A program made the translations under genes and the position numbers. Source: Pacificispira spongiicola (GTDB lineage Bacteria; Pseudomonadota; Alphaproteobacteria; UBA8366; Aestuariispiraceae). From it: a stretch of DNA of 64,000 nucleotides. The DNA lies in NCBI RefSeq assembly GCF_012926505.1, contig NZ_JABBNT010000001.1:310001-374000 (forward strand). Reading direction: 5' to 3'. The stretch's first letter is position 1, and each line of letters opens with the position of its first letter. This document shows positions 9,181 through 18,753 of the stretch, piece after piece. The notes beneath the pieces were generated by a model that saw nothing but the letters and a program-made list of their open reading frames with translations, did no database searches and was not told the DNA's origin.

Positions 9181-9829
9181 CCTGGCTGATGATTCCATCG
9201 GCGATCCCGTCCCCGCGGAAAGATATCGGCAGGCGCACCGTCGACATCAGCGCATAATCGGGAATGTCCCAATCCACTGGGCCTGCCGCCAGACCGATAC
9301 AGGGCCGCGTCACGATTTCACGGATAAATTCCAGGTCAGCGGCATTGTAATGGGTGGCATCGCTGCCTTCACCAAAACGTTCCTGCATGGTCTTTCCCGT
9401 CATTTCCAGACGGGTCAGTTCCGCAAGGTGCGATCCCCACAGCCGGAACCGGGCACGGGGCGCGACAGGGTCCAGAATTTCCAGGATCGTCAGCCAGCCC
9501 AACCAGGGTTTCAACTCTTCCATCTGAAAATCCGCGCGTGCCGGGACCGCGCCGTTCACGACCTTGCTTTGCCACAGGGCAACGAAACGATCGTTCCTAG
9601 GAAAGCAATCGCCAGGCGCGTCGAAAGGAAACAGGTCGTACCGCCAATCGTATCGTTCAAGCCAAGCCAAAGGATATCGCCCTATCCATCGTTCCCGTGT
9701 CGCAAAGCCGCATTTCGAAACATCCTCGACGCAGTTATAAAGGAATATCAAGACCACGCCATTGTCTTGGACCGGCCACAGTTCCGCCTCAATCCGGCAA
9801 TAGCGTGAGACTTGGCCGATGCCATTCAC
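9167..9829 (-). CDS. PAS_5-like domain protein
   Basis: 220 residues from GTG 9829; the start is uncertain because no good SD is visible and the first 70 residues look atypical. The C-terminal 140 residues match the alphaproteobacterial PAS_5 type. A conserved opening is ALWQSKVVNGAVPARADF. A beta-sheet core RARFRLWGSHLAELTRLEMTGKTM follows, with a late segment around RLPISFRGDG. The 3' end overlaps the rluD 3' end by 14 bases (convergent). Two further PAS_5-like genes occur in this window (29455-29958 and 43971-44456). No output domain is present, so it may be a ligand-binding or protein-interaction module. Confidence 0.7.
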   Translation of the reverse strand: MNGIGQVSRYCRIEAELWPVQDNGVVLIFLYNCVEDVSKCGFATRERWIGRYPLAWLERYDWRYDLFPFDAPGDCFPRNDRFVALWQSKVVNGAVPARADFQMEELKPWLGWLTILEILDPVAPRARFRLWGSHLAELTRLEMTGKTMQERFGEGSDATHYNAADLEFIREIVTRPCIGLAAGPVDWDIPDYALMSTVRLPISFRGDGIADGIISQVTVS

Positions 9830-9965
9830 GATTAGGTGATGAGGAAATCAGTCATATCCGTGCCTTTCGGTCTTGAATTGAAAGGTATAGAGTACCAAAT
9901 CGGTCCTGTTAGCACCGGCAGGGAAAATCCGGTCTGACGCGGACCTAGTTGGGGAGAGACAGACA

Positions 9966-10856
9966 ATGAGCAACACGGCGAATATCCCGGCCCTTACCCC
10001 GGAGGGCAACCTTCAGCGCTATTTGGATCAGATTCGTAAGTTCCCGATGCTCGCGCCTGAGGAAGAATACATGCTGGCGAAAAGCTGGCGGGAACATGGC
10101 GACCGGGAAGCGGCCCATCAGCTCGTGACCAGCCACCTGCGGCTCGTGGCCAAGATCGCGATGGGTTATCGCGGATACGGTCTGCCCGTGGCGGAACTGA
10201 TTTCCGAAGGCAATATCGGGATGATGCAGGCGGTGAAGCGCTTCGATCCGGAACGCGGCTTCCGCCTCGCGACCTATGCCATGTGGTGGATTCGCGCCGC
10301 CATCCAGGAATACATCCTGCATTCCTGGTCCCTGGTTAAGATGGGGACGACCGCCGCGCAGAAGAAGCTGTTCTTCAACCTGCGCAAGATCAAGGGTCGC
10401 CTGCAGGCCTTTGACGAGGGCGACCTGCACCCCGAAACCGTGGCCAAGATCGCCCAGGAACTGGATGTTCCGGAACAGGACGTCGTGTCCATGAACCGGC
10501 GCCTTGCCGGGTCGGACAATTCGCTGAACGCCCCGCTGAGAGCGGATGGCGACGGTGAATGGCAGGATTGGCTGGAAGACGAAAGCGACAGTCAGGAAAC
10601 CGTTCTGGCCGAAAGCGAGGAACTGACCCTGCGCCGCGACATGTTGTCGGAAGCCATGCAGGGGCTGAACGAACGCGAACGTCACATCCTGACGGAACGC
10701 CGTCTGAAGGACGATCCCAAGACTCTGGAGGATCTAAGCCAGGAATACGGGATCAGCCGTGAACGCGTCCGGCAGATCGAGGTGCGCGCCTTCGAAAAGC
10801 TGCAACGTGCGATGCGCAACAAGGCGATCGAACAGAACATGGAAATGGCGAGTTAA
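9966..10856 (+). CDS. rpoH: RNA polymerase heat-shock sigma factor RpoH (sigma-32)
   Basis: 296 residues with sigma-70 regions 1.2, 2, 3 and 4 in order: GNLQRYLDQIRKFPML, then the region 2 motif EGNIGMMQAVKRFDPERGFR. The RpoH box QKKLFFNLRKIKG, which distinguishes heat-shock sigma factors, is present. The C-terminal helix-turn-helix SQEYGISRERVRQIEVRAFEKL follows. It directs transcription of chaperone and protease genes. GGGGAGAG gives a strong SD. It follows rluD on the same strand, separated by a convergent PAS gene. Confidence 0.96.
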   Translation: MSNTANIPALTPEGNLQRYLDQIRKFPMLAPEEEYMLAKSWREHGDREAAHQLVTSHLRLVAKIAMGYRGYGLPVAELISEGNIGMMQAVKRFDPERGFRLATYAMWWIRAAIQEYILHSWSLVKMGTTAAQKKLFFNLRKIKGRLQAFDEGDLHPETVAKIAQELDVPEQDVVSMNRRLAGSDNSLNAPLRADGDGEWQDWLEDESDSQETVLAESEELTLRRDMLSEAMQGLNERERHILTERRLKDDPKTLEDLSQEYGISRERVRQIEVRAFEKLQRAMRNKAIEQNMEMAS

Positions 10857-10894
10857 GGCTTAAAACTTTCTTGCCGAATACCAGGTATTTCGAC

Positions 10895-10922
10895 GACCCC
10901 GGTCCTTTGTTGGATCGGGGTC
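10895..10922. terminator. Bidirectional hairpin between rpoH and the opposing membrane protein gene
   Basis: GACCCCGGTCC (10895-10905) and GGATCGGGGTC (10912-10922) form an 11-bp stem with one G-T pair and a 6-nt loop. It sits between convergent genes and touches the stop codon of the minus-strand gene. No clear T-run is present. Confidence 0.55.
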
Positions 10923-11607
10923 AGTCAATTCTGCTGTTCTTCAACATTTCGGCGTCGGGATCTTCGTCTTCAATCTCGTCGTCTTCTTCCGGCGGCAGGT
11001 CGAACTCGTCCTCTTCATTCCCATCGACCTCCCCGGCTTCGGCGCGGGCAAGATCGTCCATCGGCGAATCCCGGCGGACCTCCTTCCCCCATTCCTTTTC
11101 CAGGGTCTTCTGCCGTTCGTGAAGTCCCTTGCGTTTCAGGTCCAAGGAAATGTCGAGATAGCGCAGCACCATGTCGGGAACCATGAAATGGATGCCCCAA
11201 CCGACCCCCGCGGCGCCCAGAACGATCACCCAGTTGAACGGATCGCTCATCAGATCGAATGCCGTCGCCAATGTGCGGTCGCCCGCCCACAAGTCGAATG
11301 TCACGATCAATGCGCCCGCGAGGTTCGCCCAGGCCACCGTCTTCGTGGCATAGCGCCGGGGATGCGTATCGATGACATAGGCCACCCCGGTCGGCAGCAT
11401 GGATACCGTGATCAGGATCGCCGTTTCGTAGAACAGGACGCAGGTCACCAACGAAAGGGCGATCGTCATGTAGTAAAATCCGGGGGACCGAGTCTTTTTC
11501 GCCGCGTCGGCGGTTGCCTTGGGCGCAGCGGTCGACGCCGCGGACGCCGCCGGACGACGCGCGCCGCCGATCTCGTCGACCAATCCCTGCTGCGGTGCCT
11601 TCGCCAT
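10921..11607 (-). CDS. Membrane protein of unknown function with acidic tail
   Basis: 228 residues from ATG 11607; the frame continues upstream but the extra 23 residues look like read-through. A short Ala-rich N-terminus precedes about three membrane helices (ALSLVTCVLFYETAILITVS, AWANLAGALIVTFDLW, WVIVLGAAGVGWGIHFMV). A basic region (LDLKRKGLHERQKTLEKEWGK) and a strongly acidic tail (EEDEFDLPPEEDDEIEDED) follow. No family was recognised. It lies 23 bases downstream of the pseudokinase gene on the same strand, so the two are probably co-transcribed and may act together at the membrane. Confidence 0.75.
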   Translation of the reverse strand: MAKAPQQGLVDEIGGARRPAASAASTAAPKATADAAKKTRSPGFYYMTIALSLVTCVLFYETAILITVSMLPTGVAYVIDTHPRRYATKTVAWANLAGALIVTFDLWAGDRTLATAFDLMSDPFNWVIVLGAAGVGWGIHFMVPDMVLRYLDISLDLKRKGLHERQKTLEKEWGKEVRRDSPMDDLARAEAGEVDGNEEDEFDLPPEEDDEIEDEDPDAEMLKNSRID

Positions 11608-11630
11608 ACCCTTTCCTTCCGACCACGACC

Positions 11631-13664
11631 TTAAAAGAAACGGAAAAACCCGGACAAGGCCACCGCCGCAACACAACCCAGCAATGCCGCAGCATAAGCC
11701 AACTGACCGCCATATTCTTCCGACAAACGCTTCTTATTGTGAATGTCGGACATTACACCGATCAGTTCATAGGTCATCCCACGATATTCGCGGACGGCGC
11801 GTTCGAACGATTGATTGTCCTGCGACAGTTCCGCCGAATCCTCGACGATATCCAACAGATCCTTGATTTTACCGGATTTCGCCGCCTTGCGGATACGCGT
11901 CCTGATCTTATTCCGTCGTTCACGGCTATAGAACCGTTTGGTCGCCGGGTCCAAAGACACGGCGAGCGCATTGGTCAGTCCGGGGAAAGTGACGTTCCGG
12001 TGCAGCCCTTCTTGCAGCATGTTCAATATCCGCGCCTGAGCGATGCGGCCCTCGATGTCGTCGCCCGCGCGTTCGATATCCCGCAATTCGCTACCGACGG
12101 CGCGTTTGAAATGCGTTCCGATAAAGGCGGCGAGATGCCGGTCGATGAATTTCTGCGGCAGGTTGTCGCCATAGCACAACCGATCCAAGGCCGGCAGGAC
12201 ATGTTCGATCGTCGCCACATAGTCGCGTTCGAACTGTTCCGACTGACAGGGTAGATTGTTGTTCAACTCGTAAATGACGCGTTCGATACCGAAACCGAGA
12301 CCGGTTTGCATAATCACATTCTTGACGCGCTCCATCCGGGTGACTTGGCGCATCGTATTGGGTTCCAGCGCACGCTGCTGTTCGACCCAAAACGCAACCA
12401 GCCCCATGGACAGCACCGACGCGAACAATGTCCGCGCGTCCCTGTCATTCGCAAACATGCCCAACAGGGTCGAACAGCCTTCCAATGTCGCGGAAAACGC
12501 CTTCAGCCGGATCGGCGCATGCGGGTCCATGGCAATCAACACACGCGCGATCAGCTTGTCCTGGTTATCGCTCGCCCCGGCCTTGGCGAGGTTTACCGCC
12601 TCGACCATGTCGTCTTCGCTTAGGGATCGGCGCAACCATGTATCCAGCGTGCCGCTGGTAACCAGAATCGCCGCCTGATCCCAGTTGTTGTGCATGGCAT
12701 AGGCGATTTCCCGCGCGGTCCAGTATTCCGTGCCGCCGACGCCGAGAGACCGCGACCCCTTGCTGGGCATGGCCTGTTGCTTCGGAGACAGTCGCCGCCC
12801 GTTCAGCCACAGCGACAGATCATCCAGGGTCCAGCGTTCGGCAGGGTCATCGTTCAGCAAGCCGCGCAACGGTTCCATCAAGGTGAGGGACACGCGGTGA
12901 TGCTGTACATACGCACCGTAGGTTCCCTGCTGCAGGCGCAGTTGGATTACCTCTTCATCCGTCTTGCCCTGTAACGGACAATGACCGGTCAACAGCGCCA
13001 GGACGGTCACGCCGAAACCGAACAGGTCGGCGGGAGCCCCACCCTCGCCCCGACCGGCGGCGGTTGCCATGGCAGAATCCAGCGGTTCGAAGACGACCGG
13101 GTTCGTCATACCCGCGGGAGACGACACGCAATCTCCCAACTGCAAATCGCGTCGGTCGGCACCGGACCAAAACAAATTGTCCGGACGAATCATCCGATGG
13201 AAGATTCCCAGATTGTGCATTTCGCCCATGACCTGGGCCATGGGCTCGATGAATGCCCTGGCGATGGCGTCTTCGGGAAGCGGCGCGAAACTTTTATCCA
13301 GGTTTTCCGTCACCCTGGGGCCACCTGGCCGTTCCATAATCACGACCGGGCAGCGACGCCCTTCCGGCGGCCAGTCGACGACGTCCCAATCCAATGTCCG
13401 GACAAGCGCGCGATTGTCGATCCGCCGCAGATTGGCGACGATGTCATGACGCGGCGGCAATTTCGGATCGCAGATCAGCGCATAGATGGACCGTTTTCCA
13501 TCGCGCTTATGCACCGCGCTATAGGCCACGGCGGGTTGGGAGTCGTATTCCGGGAGCGGCTTCGCGGAATCGATATCATATCGATCGCGGACTTCGACGA
13601 CACGCGCGGTAGATATGGTGGGTTCGGCGCCACCGCCGCCGCCACCGCTGACCTTCAATGCCAT
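11631..13664 (-). CDS. Tail-anchored protein kinase-like protein, predicted pseudokinase
   Basis: 677 residues. The N-terminal 300 residues follow a Hanks-type kinase fold: the VAIK-like strand SIYALICDP (60-68), catalytic loop IFHRMIRPDNLFW (154-166), activation-start strand LQLGDC (174-179), and the helix F motif ADLFGFGVTVLALLTG. The VAIK Lys is Ile64, the HRD Asp is Met158 and DFG is replaced by GDC, so phosphotransfer is unlikely. The C-terminal 370 residues are helical and unrecognised. The last about 23 residues form a membrane anchor (YAAALLGCVAAVALSGFF). The N-terminus has a run of six Gly. It precedes a multi-pass membrane protein gene on the same strand. Confidence 0.8.
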   Translation of the reverse strand: MALKVSGGGGGGAEPTISTARVVEVRDRYDIDSAKPLPEYDSQPAVAYSAVHKRDGKRSIYALICDPKLPPRHDIVANLRRIDNRALVRTLDWDVVDWPPEGRRCPVVIMERPGGPRVTENLDKSFAPLPEDAIARAFIEPMAQVMGEMHNLGIFHRMIRPDNLFWSGADRRDLQLGDCVSSPAGMTNPVVFEPLDSAMATAAGRGEGGAPADLFGFGVTVLALLTGHCPLQGKTDEEVIQLRLQQGTYGAYVQHHRVSLTLMEPLRGLLNDDPAERWTLDDLSLWLNGRRLSPKQQAMPSKGSRSLGVGGTEYWTAREIAYAMHNNWDQAAILVTSGTLDTWLRRSLSEDDMVEAVNLAKAGASDNQDKLIARVLIAMDPHAPIRLKAFSATLEGCSTLLGMFANDRDARTLFASVLSMGLVAFWVEQQRALEPNTMRQVTRMERVKNVIMQTGLGFGIERVIYELNNNLPCQSEQFERDYVATIEHVLPALDRLCYGDNLPQKFIDRHLAAFIGTHFKRAVGSELRDIERAGDDIEGRIAQARILNMLQEGLHRNVTFPGLTNALAVSLDPATKRFYSRERRNKIRTRIRKAAKSGKIKDLLDIVEDSAELSQDNQSFERAVREYRGMTYELIGVMSDIHNKKRLSEEYGGQLAYAAALLGCVAAVALSGFFRFF

Positions 13665-13758
13665 CCGACTGCCGCCCTTTCCCGCCTAAACCGTTCCCGC
13701 ACCCGTCTCGGCTGCTATCACGATTCGAACCGTTCGAAAGGTCAGATCGGTCTAACCG

Positions 13759-15051
13759 TCAGCCTTCGAAGGGATCGTGCACCCGAATGGTATCGTCTCG
13801 TTCCGGGCTCGTCGACAGCAGCGCCACCGGGGTTTCGATCAGTTCCTCGATCCGACGGATATATTTGATAGCCGTCGCCGGTAGGTCAGCCCAGCTCCGG
13901 GCACCGTAGGTGCTTTCCTGCCAGCCTTCCATCGATTCATAGACCGGTTCGGCCCGCGCCTGCAGCGCGGTGGACGACGGCAGGTGGTCGTAGTCGCGAC
14001 CGTCGATGCGATAACCGGTGCAGACCTTGATTTCGTCCAACCCGTCCAGCACGTCCAGCTTGGTCAGGGCGATACCACTGACGCCGCCGACCTTCATCGC
14101 CTGACGGACAAGAACCGCATCGAACCAGCCGCAGCGGCGTTTGCGCCCGGTAACGACGCCGAATTCACGGCCCCGTTCGCCCAGACGTTCGCCGATCGCG
14201 TCGGTCAGTTCCGTCGGGAAGGGGCCGGACCCGACACGGGTCGTATAGGCCTTGGTGATGCCCAGAACATAGCCGATCGCATTCGGGCCGGTACCCGATC
14301 CGGTCGCCGCCTGTCCCGACCCGGTATTGGACGACGTGACAAAGGGATAGGTTCCCTGGTCGACGTCCAGCATGATCCCCTGCGCGCCTTCGAACAGGAT
14401 GCGCTCGCCCTTGCGGCGCATCTCGTCCAGTTTCTTCCAGACCACTCCAGCATAGGGCAGGATCTTCGGCGCGATTTCGTGCAGTTCCGACAGGACGGTT
14501 TCCGCCGATACGGTTTCAAGGCCCATGCCGCGCAGCAGCGTGTTGTGATAGGCCAGCAAGGCATTGACCCGGTCCATAAGCGTTTCGGGGTCCGCCAGAT
14601 CGCAGACGCGGATCGCGCGGCGAGCGACCTTGTCCTCATAGGCCGGGCCGATGCCGCGACCGGTCGTGCCGATCTTCGCATCCCCGCGCGCCATTTCGCG
14701 CGCCTTGTCCAACTCGCGGTGCACCGGCAGGATCAGCGCGGCGTTTTCCGCGACCATCAGGCTCGACGGGGTCACTTCGACGCCCTGCTGCCGGATACGT
14801 TCGATTTCTTCCATCAGGGCCCAGGGATCGACGACAACGCCGTTGCCGATCACCGACAGCTTGCCCTTCCGCACGACACCGGAGGGAAGAAGGCTCAGCT
14901 TGTACGTCGTGCCGTCGATGACCAGGGTATGACCGGCATTATGGCCGCCCTGAAAGCGCACGACCACATCGGCGCGTTCGGAGAGCCAGTCGACGATCTT
15001 ACCTTTGCCTTCATCACCCCATTGGGAACCGACCACCACAACATTCGTCAT
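13759..15051 (-). CDS. purA: Adenylosuccinate synthetase
   Basis: 430 residues, full length. It condenses IMP and aspartate with GTP to form adenylosuccinate, the first committed step to AMP. Family motifs are intact: [21 protein letters not shown] (GTP-binding loop region), [13 protein letters not shown], the IMP-binding segment [35 protein letters not shown], and [13 protein letters not shown]. It starts 20 bases after the hisZ stop on the same strand, so hisZ-purA form an operon, a linkage common in alphaproteobacteria. Confidence 0.97.
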   Translation of the reverse strand: MTNVVVVGSQWGDEGKGKIVDWLSERADVVVRFQGGHNAGHTLVIDGTTYKLSLLPSGVVRKGKLSVIGNGVVVDPWALMEEIERIRQQGVEVTPSSLMVAENAALILPVHRELDKAREMARGDAKIGTTGRGIGPAYEDKVARRAIRVCDLADPETLMDRVNALLAYHNTLLRGMGLETVSAETVLSELHEIAPKILPYAGVVWKKLDEMRRKGERILFEGAQGIMLDVDQGTYPFVTSSNTGSGQAATGSGTGPNAIGYVLGITKAYTTRVGSGPFPTELTDAIGERLGERGREFGVVTGRKRRCGWFDAVLVRQAMKVGGVSGIALTKLDVLDGLDEIKVCTGYRIDGRDYDHLPSSTALQARAEPVYESMEGWQESTYGARSWADLPATAIKYIRRIEELIETPVALLSTSPERDDTIRVHDPFEG

Positions 15052-15071
15052 CGCAAAGAGCCTTTCAGTCC

Positions 15072-16229
15072 TTAGGCGTCATCGAGGGGAATTGGGTCCG
15101 CCCCCCGCATCGGATCGAAAATATGCGTGCATGCCAATCGGCGTGCTTCAGCCGCGACATCCGCTTCGGCGGAAAGGCCCGCCATCGTGCACCATCCCGC
15201 ATCCCGAAGCGCGCGGCCCTGGGCAGGCGAGGTGCCGTGGGGCAGATAGACGGTTTGAACCTCTTCGGCCATCGGCACGGCGCGCATCACGGAATCCAGA
15301 TACAGGGTAACCCCCGTCGCCGGTTCCCCAGCGGCACCCGCCGCATACCGTCCGCCGCGCCCCAGTTCCCCGCGCACCCCCTTGGAAAACAGGGTGAAGC
15401 TCAAGCCCGTCTGATACTCAAAACCACGATGTTCCACCGGGTCGACGGTGATGACGAGGCCCGGCGCGCTTTCGTCCAGAAGTTCCAGGACACGGGCGAG
15501 ACGGTCTCGTTCCGCCGCCGCCATCGGGGGCAGATCGATCGCCAGCAGCTTTTCCATCGCGCGTTCCGCCGGACCGCAGGCATCCAACAACGCGCCCAGA
15601 CGCAGGGCTGCGTCCCCGCCCAACGCCGCAACGTCATGGGCGTCTTTTCGGTCCAGGGCCAGCCGAGCCCGACGGCGGGTATCCTTGTCCAATCCCAGCG
15701 ATTCGAACACCGACGGCACGACGGTGGGCAGGCTGATATCGACGGACAGGTCCTTCGCGCCGACACCGGACAGGGCGTCGATCGCGATTTCGATCAGTTC
15801 CGCATCGGCCTCGGGCGTGTCCGCGCCGATCAATTCGCAACCCGCTTGGGTAATTTGCCGTTCGGGGCGCAGCTGCGTGCCGCGAACGCGCAGGACAGGC
15901 CCGGCATAACACAGACGCAGCGGCCGCGGGGTACGGGTCAGGCGCGATGTCGCGATCCGCGCCACCTGCACCGTTATATCCGCGCGCAGGCCCATCATGC
16001 GTTGGGACACGGGATCCATCAGCCGGAAGGTGTGCGGCGCGGTCGGCGCCCCGACCCCATCGAGCAGACTGTCTTCGAATTCGACCAGGGGCGGATCGAC
16101 GCGGCGGAAGGCCGAAGCTCGAAATCGTTCTATCAGGCCGTGCACCACGGACGCCTCGCGCGTGGCTTCCGGCGACAGCACGTCGCGCAAGCCATCCGGC
16201 AGCAGCATTTTCGATGGTCCGTCTGTCAT
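15072..16229 (-). CDS. hisZ: ATP phosphoribosyltransferase regulatory subunit HisZ
   Basis: 385 residues resembling a class II histidyl-tRNA synthetase catalytic core without the anticodon-binding domain. The opening [14 protein letters not shown], the motif 2-like [13 protein letters not shown], and the later [10 protein letters not shown] place it in HisZ. It partners with the short form of HisG to give an active, histidine-regulated ATP phosphoribosyltransferase, the first step of histidine synthesis. hisG is not in the window. Located directly upstream of purA, coupling purine and histidine biosynthesis genes in one transcript. Confidence 0.93.
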   Translation of the reverse strand: MTDGPSKMLLPDGLRDVLSPEATREASVVHGLIERFRASAFRRVDPPLVEFEDSLLDGVGAPTAPHTFRLMDPVSQRMMGLRADITVQVARIATSRLTRTPRPLRLCYAGPVLRVRGTQLRPERQITQAGCELIGADTPEADAELIEIAIDALSGVGAKDLSVDISLPTVVPSVFESLGLDKDTRRRARLALDRKDAHDVAALGGDAALRLGALLDACGPAERAMEKLLAIDLPPMAAAERDRLARVLELLDESAPGLVITVDPVEHRGFEYQTGLSFTLFSKGVRGELGRGGRYAAGAAGEPATGVTLYLDSVMRAVPMAEEVQTVYLPHGTSPAQGRALRDAGWCTMAGLSAEADVAAEARRLACTHIFDPMRGADPIPLDDA

Positions 16230-16328
16230 GTCGGATCGTTCTGTCGGTTCGGGAAAGTGCCGCGGTTAGGTAACGGGTTTGACGGGCGGGGGCAAGCAAT
16301 AGCGCATTTATGTGCGACGTCAAACCCG

Positions 16329-17438
16329 TCAGGAAGCGCCAGAACCCCGCCGACGGCGCGCACGATGCAACACAACGGCAAACACGACAAACGCCCCTGC
16401 GACCAAAACCAACCGAAGCACCCTCGGGTCGATCCCCTGGAACCACGCCGTGATCCCGTGATAGACGGGATCATCCATCGACAGGCCGGTCAGGTCGATC
16501 GGGCCGTCCACGATAAATCCCGCTTCCCGAAACACCTCTGCCATGTGGCGCCATCGCGCGGGATCGCTTGTCCCCAAAGGAATTCTATCTGGCTGAATCA
16601 GGTCCCGTGTTTCACGGGCCTCGAACAGAAGATGCGATCGGCTTTGATCTCGGCTGTAATCGGTCAGGATCAGGTCTACGATTTCTTCCGGATGCGCCAG
16701 GGCATATTCCCACCCGCGCAAGGATGCGTCCCGCATCGCTTCTACGATTTGCGGTTCACGCAGTAGAAACGCCTCCTGGGTGAAAAGGGTATCGCCGTAG
16801 AAATCGATCCCGACTTCTCGCGGCAGATGGACGGTATAGGCGATGCCGCGTTCCAACAGTCCGAACGGTTCGTCGGATATATACGCAGACAGCGCGCTTG
16901 CCTGCCCGTTTAATAACGGATTCAGCGAATGCGTATGCGGCAGGATTTCGACCTTTTCCGGATCCACCCCGGCTCGTGACAGGTAAGCGAACAGTTCCGC
17001 CGCCTGGGCTTCGATCATGATCTTGTGATTTTCGACGTCCCGGATGGATTTAATCCCGGACCCGTCGATGGAAACAATGGCCAGGGCAGAATGCTGAAAA
17101 ATCGGGGCGACGACGACAAGCGGCGCGCCTTCTAATCGCGCTGCCACGATTTCCGCCGACCCCACGCCGAATTCCGAGTTGCTGCGGATCACCCGGTCCA
17201 TGGAAGCATCGCCGACCTTGCCGGGGCGAATGTCAACGTCGAGCCCCACATCGCGGTAATATCCCAGCTTCTGCGCGGCATAGTACCCCGCAAACTGAAA
17301 CTGGTGATGCCAGGGTAGTTGCAGGGTGACGCGATGAAGGGCGTCGGTTTCCGCGGGCAACGACACGCCCCAGACACAAGCCATGACGATGGCCGCGATC
17401 AGACCGTTTTGAACGGTGCAAAAACGTCTTGTGACCAT
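16329..17438 (-). CDS. NMT1/THI5-like binding protein with C-terminal membrane anchor
   Basis: 369 residues. A signal-type helix (residues 12-30) is followed by an NMT1/THI5 periplasmic binding fold: LQLPWHHQFQFAGYYAAQKLGYYRDVGLDVDI, split here as LQLPWHHQFQFAGYYAA and KLGYYRDVGLDVDI. A membrane helix (LRLVLVAGAFVVFAVVLHRA) and a short basic tail end the protein. This front half is normally found in membrane sensors that continue into histidine-kinase or GGDEF domains. Here a stop follows the helix and hisZ begins 100 bases later, so no output domain exists. It may be a membrane-tethered solute-binding protein or a shortened sensor. No transporter genes are adjacent. Confidence 0.8.
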   Translation of the reverse strand: MVTRRFCTVQNGLIAAIVMACVWGVSLPAETDALHRVTLQLPWHHQFQFAGYYAAQKLGYYRDVGLDVDIRPGKVGDASMDRVIRSNSEFGVGSAEIVAARLEGAPLVVVAPIFQHSALAIVSIDGSGIKSIRDVENHKIMIEAQAAELFAYLSRAGVDPEKVEILPHTHSLNPLLNGQASALSAYISDEPFGLLERGIAYTVHLPREVGIDFYGDTLFTQEAFLLREPQIVEAMRDASLRGWEYALAHPEEIVDLILTDYSRDQSRSHLLFEARETRDLIQPDRIPLGTSDPARWRHMAEVFREAGFIVDGPIDLTGLSMDDPVYHGITAWFQGIDPRVLRLVLVAGAFVVFAVVLHRARRRRGSGAS

Positions 17439-17486
17439 CCGACGCCCCCTGAAACCAGCCGGTAAACAGGAGCGACCGCGTGCCGG

Positions 17487-18725
17487 TCAGCCCCCCTTCA
17501 TCAATTTCCGGAGCGGCTGCGCCTCGTCCGCGAGGGCCGCCGGGTCCGGGTTGATTCCGCGTTCCATCATCATTTGCGCGACTTTGACTTCCTTGGCGAT
17601 CGTCGATACCAGGCCGAACCCTGCGACGCCGACAAGCTTCCCGTCCGCAAGGCACAGGAAGACCAGCGAGCCGTCTTCGAACCGGCCGCGCACGATAACG
17701 CTGTCCGCCCGCGACGGCAGGCCCGCCGTCTGCAGTGTCCATTCGAACTGATCCGACCACAGCCAGGGAACCGGCGCATAAGGCTCCGGATGACCGCAGA
17801 CCGACCGCGCCACGGCGCGCGCCTGCATATCGGCGTTCTGCCAGCTTTCCAGTCGAATACGTTCGCCATAGAACGGGTTGAATCCACGGGCGCAATCGCC
17901 TGTCGCATAAACGCCCTCACGGGCCGTGGCGCCGAATTCGTTGACCAGGATACCGTCTTCGCAGACAAGCCCCGCCGCTTCCGCCAGGGCCACCCCCGGG
18001 GCGATCCCGATTCCGATGACGATGCTGTCGGCGGGCAGGACGCTGCCGTCCTCAAACTTGACGCCCGTCACGTGATCCGTCCCTTCGAACCCGGCAATCC
18101 GCGCGTTCAGGATCGTTTTCACGCCTTTTTCTGCATGCAGCCGCGCAACCGCGTCCGCGACCTCAACCGGTACCGACCGACCCAGAATGCGCGGCGCACC
18201 TTCCAGAACGGTTACGTCGCAGCCGATCTGACGCGCGGTCGCGGCGGTTTCAAGACCGATAAATCCACCGCCGACCACGACGCAGCGCGATCCCGGTTTC
18301 AGGTCCTGTCCGAGACCGGCGCTGTCTTCGAAGGTCCGGACGACATGCACGCCGGGCAGATCGGCGCCGGGCAGCGGCAACCGCTTCACGACGCCGCCCG
18401 TGGCGAAGACCAAGGACCCGAAATTCAGGCTGGACCCATCGTCCAGGGTCACCGACTTCCCATCAAGATCGACCGACTGCACGGTAACACCGGTGCGCAA
18501 ATCGATTTTCTTTTCCGCAAAGAAATCAGGGGCATAGAGAGTGCATTCTTCCGCGGGCTTGTCGCCCTTCAGGACGGCTTTGGAAAGCGGCGGGCGTTCA
18601 TAGGGGGCGTGCTTTTCCGCTCCGATCAGAACAATCTCGCCCTCGAACCCTTCCTGACGCAGCAAAGCGGCGGTACGACCGCCGCTTTGACCCGCGCCGA
18701 CAATAACAACCCTGTCGGTACTCAT
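17487..18725 (-). CDS. FAD-dependent NAD(P)H-ferredoxin/rubredoxin reductase
   Basis: 412 residues. Two Rossmann dinucleotide sites are visible: RVVIVGAGQSGGRTAALLR for FAD near the N-terminus, and RCVVVGGGFIGLETAATAR for NAD(P)H in the middle. The late FAD motif GVYATGDCARG follows, then the C-terminal reductase domain (VPWLWSDQFEWTLQTAGL). This is the type that transfers electrons from NAD(P)H to ferredoxins or rubredoxins of oxygenase systems. No ferredoxin or oxygenase partner is adjacent, so the acceptor is unknown. It is 28 bases downstream of the aldolase gene and may be co-transcribed with it. Confidence 0.9.
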   Translation of the reverse strand: MSTDRVVIVGAGQSGGRTAALLRQEGFEGEIVLIGAEKHAPYERPPLSKAVLKGDKPAEECTLYAPDFFAEKKIDLRTGVTVQSVDLDGKSVTLDDGSSLNFGSLVFATGGVVKRLPLPGADLPGVHVVRTFEDSAGLGQDLKPGSRCVVVGGGFIGLETAATARQIGCDVTVLEGAPRILGRSVPVEVADAVARLHAEKGVKTILNARIAGFEGTDHVTGVKFEDGSVLPADSIVIGIGIAPGVALAEAAGLVCEDGILVNEFGATAREGVYATGDCARGFNPFYGERIRLESWQNADMQARAVARSVCGHPEPYAPVPWLWSDQFEWTLQTAGLPSRADSVIVRGRFEDGSLVFLCLADGKLVGVAGFGLVSTIAKEVKVAQMMMERGINPDPAALADEAQPLRKLMKGG

Positions 18726-18753
18726 CCGCTATGTTACCCCCTTCGGTCCTTTA

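Noticed and set aside
16329-17438. A frameshift hiding an output domain after the NMT1-type protein
   Set aside because: Only 100 bases lie between its stop and hisZ, and no kinase or GGDEF motif appears in any frame there.
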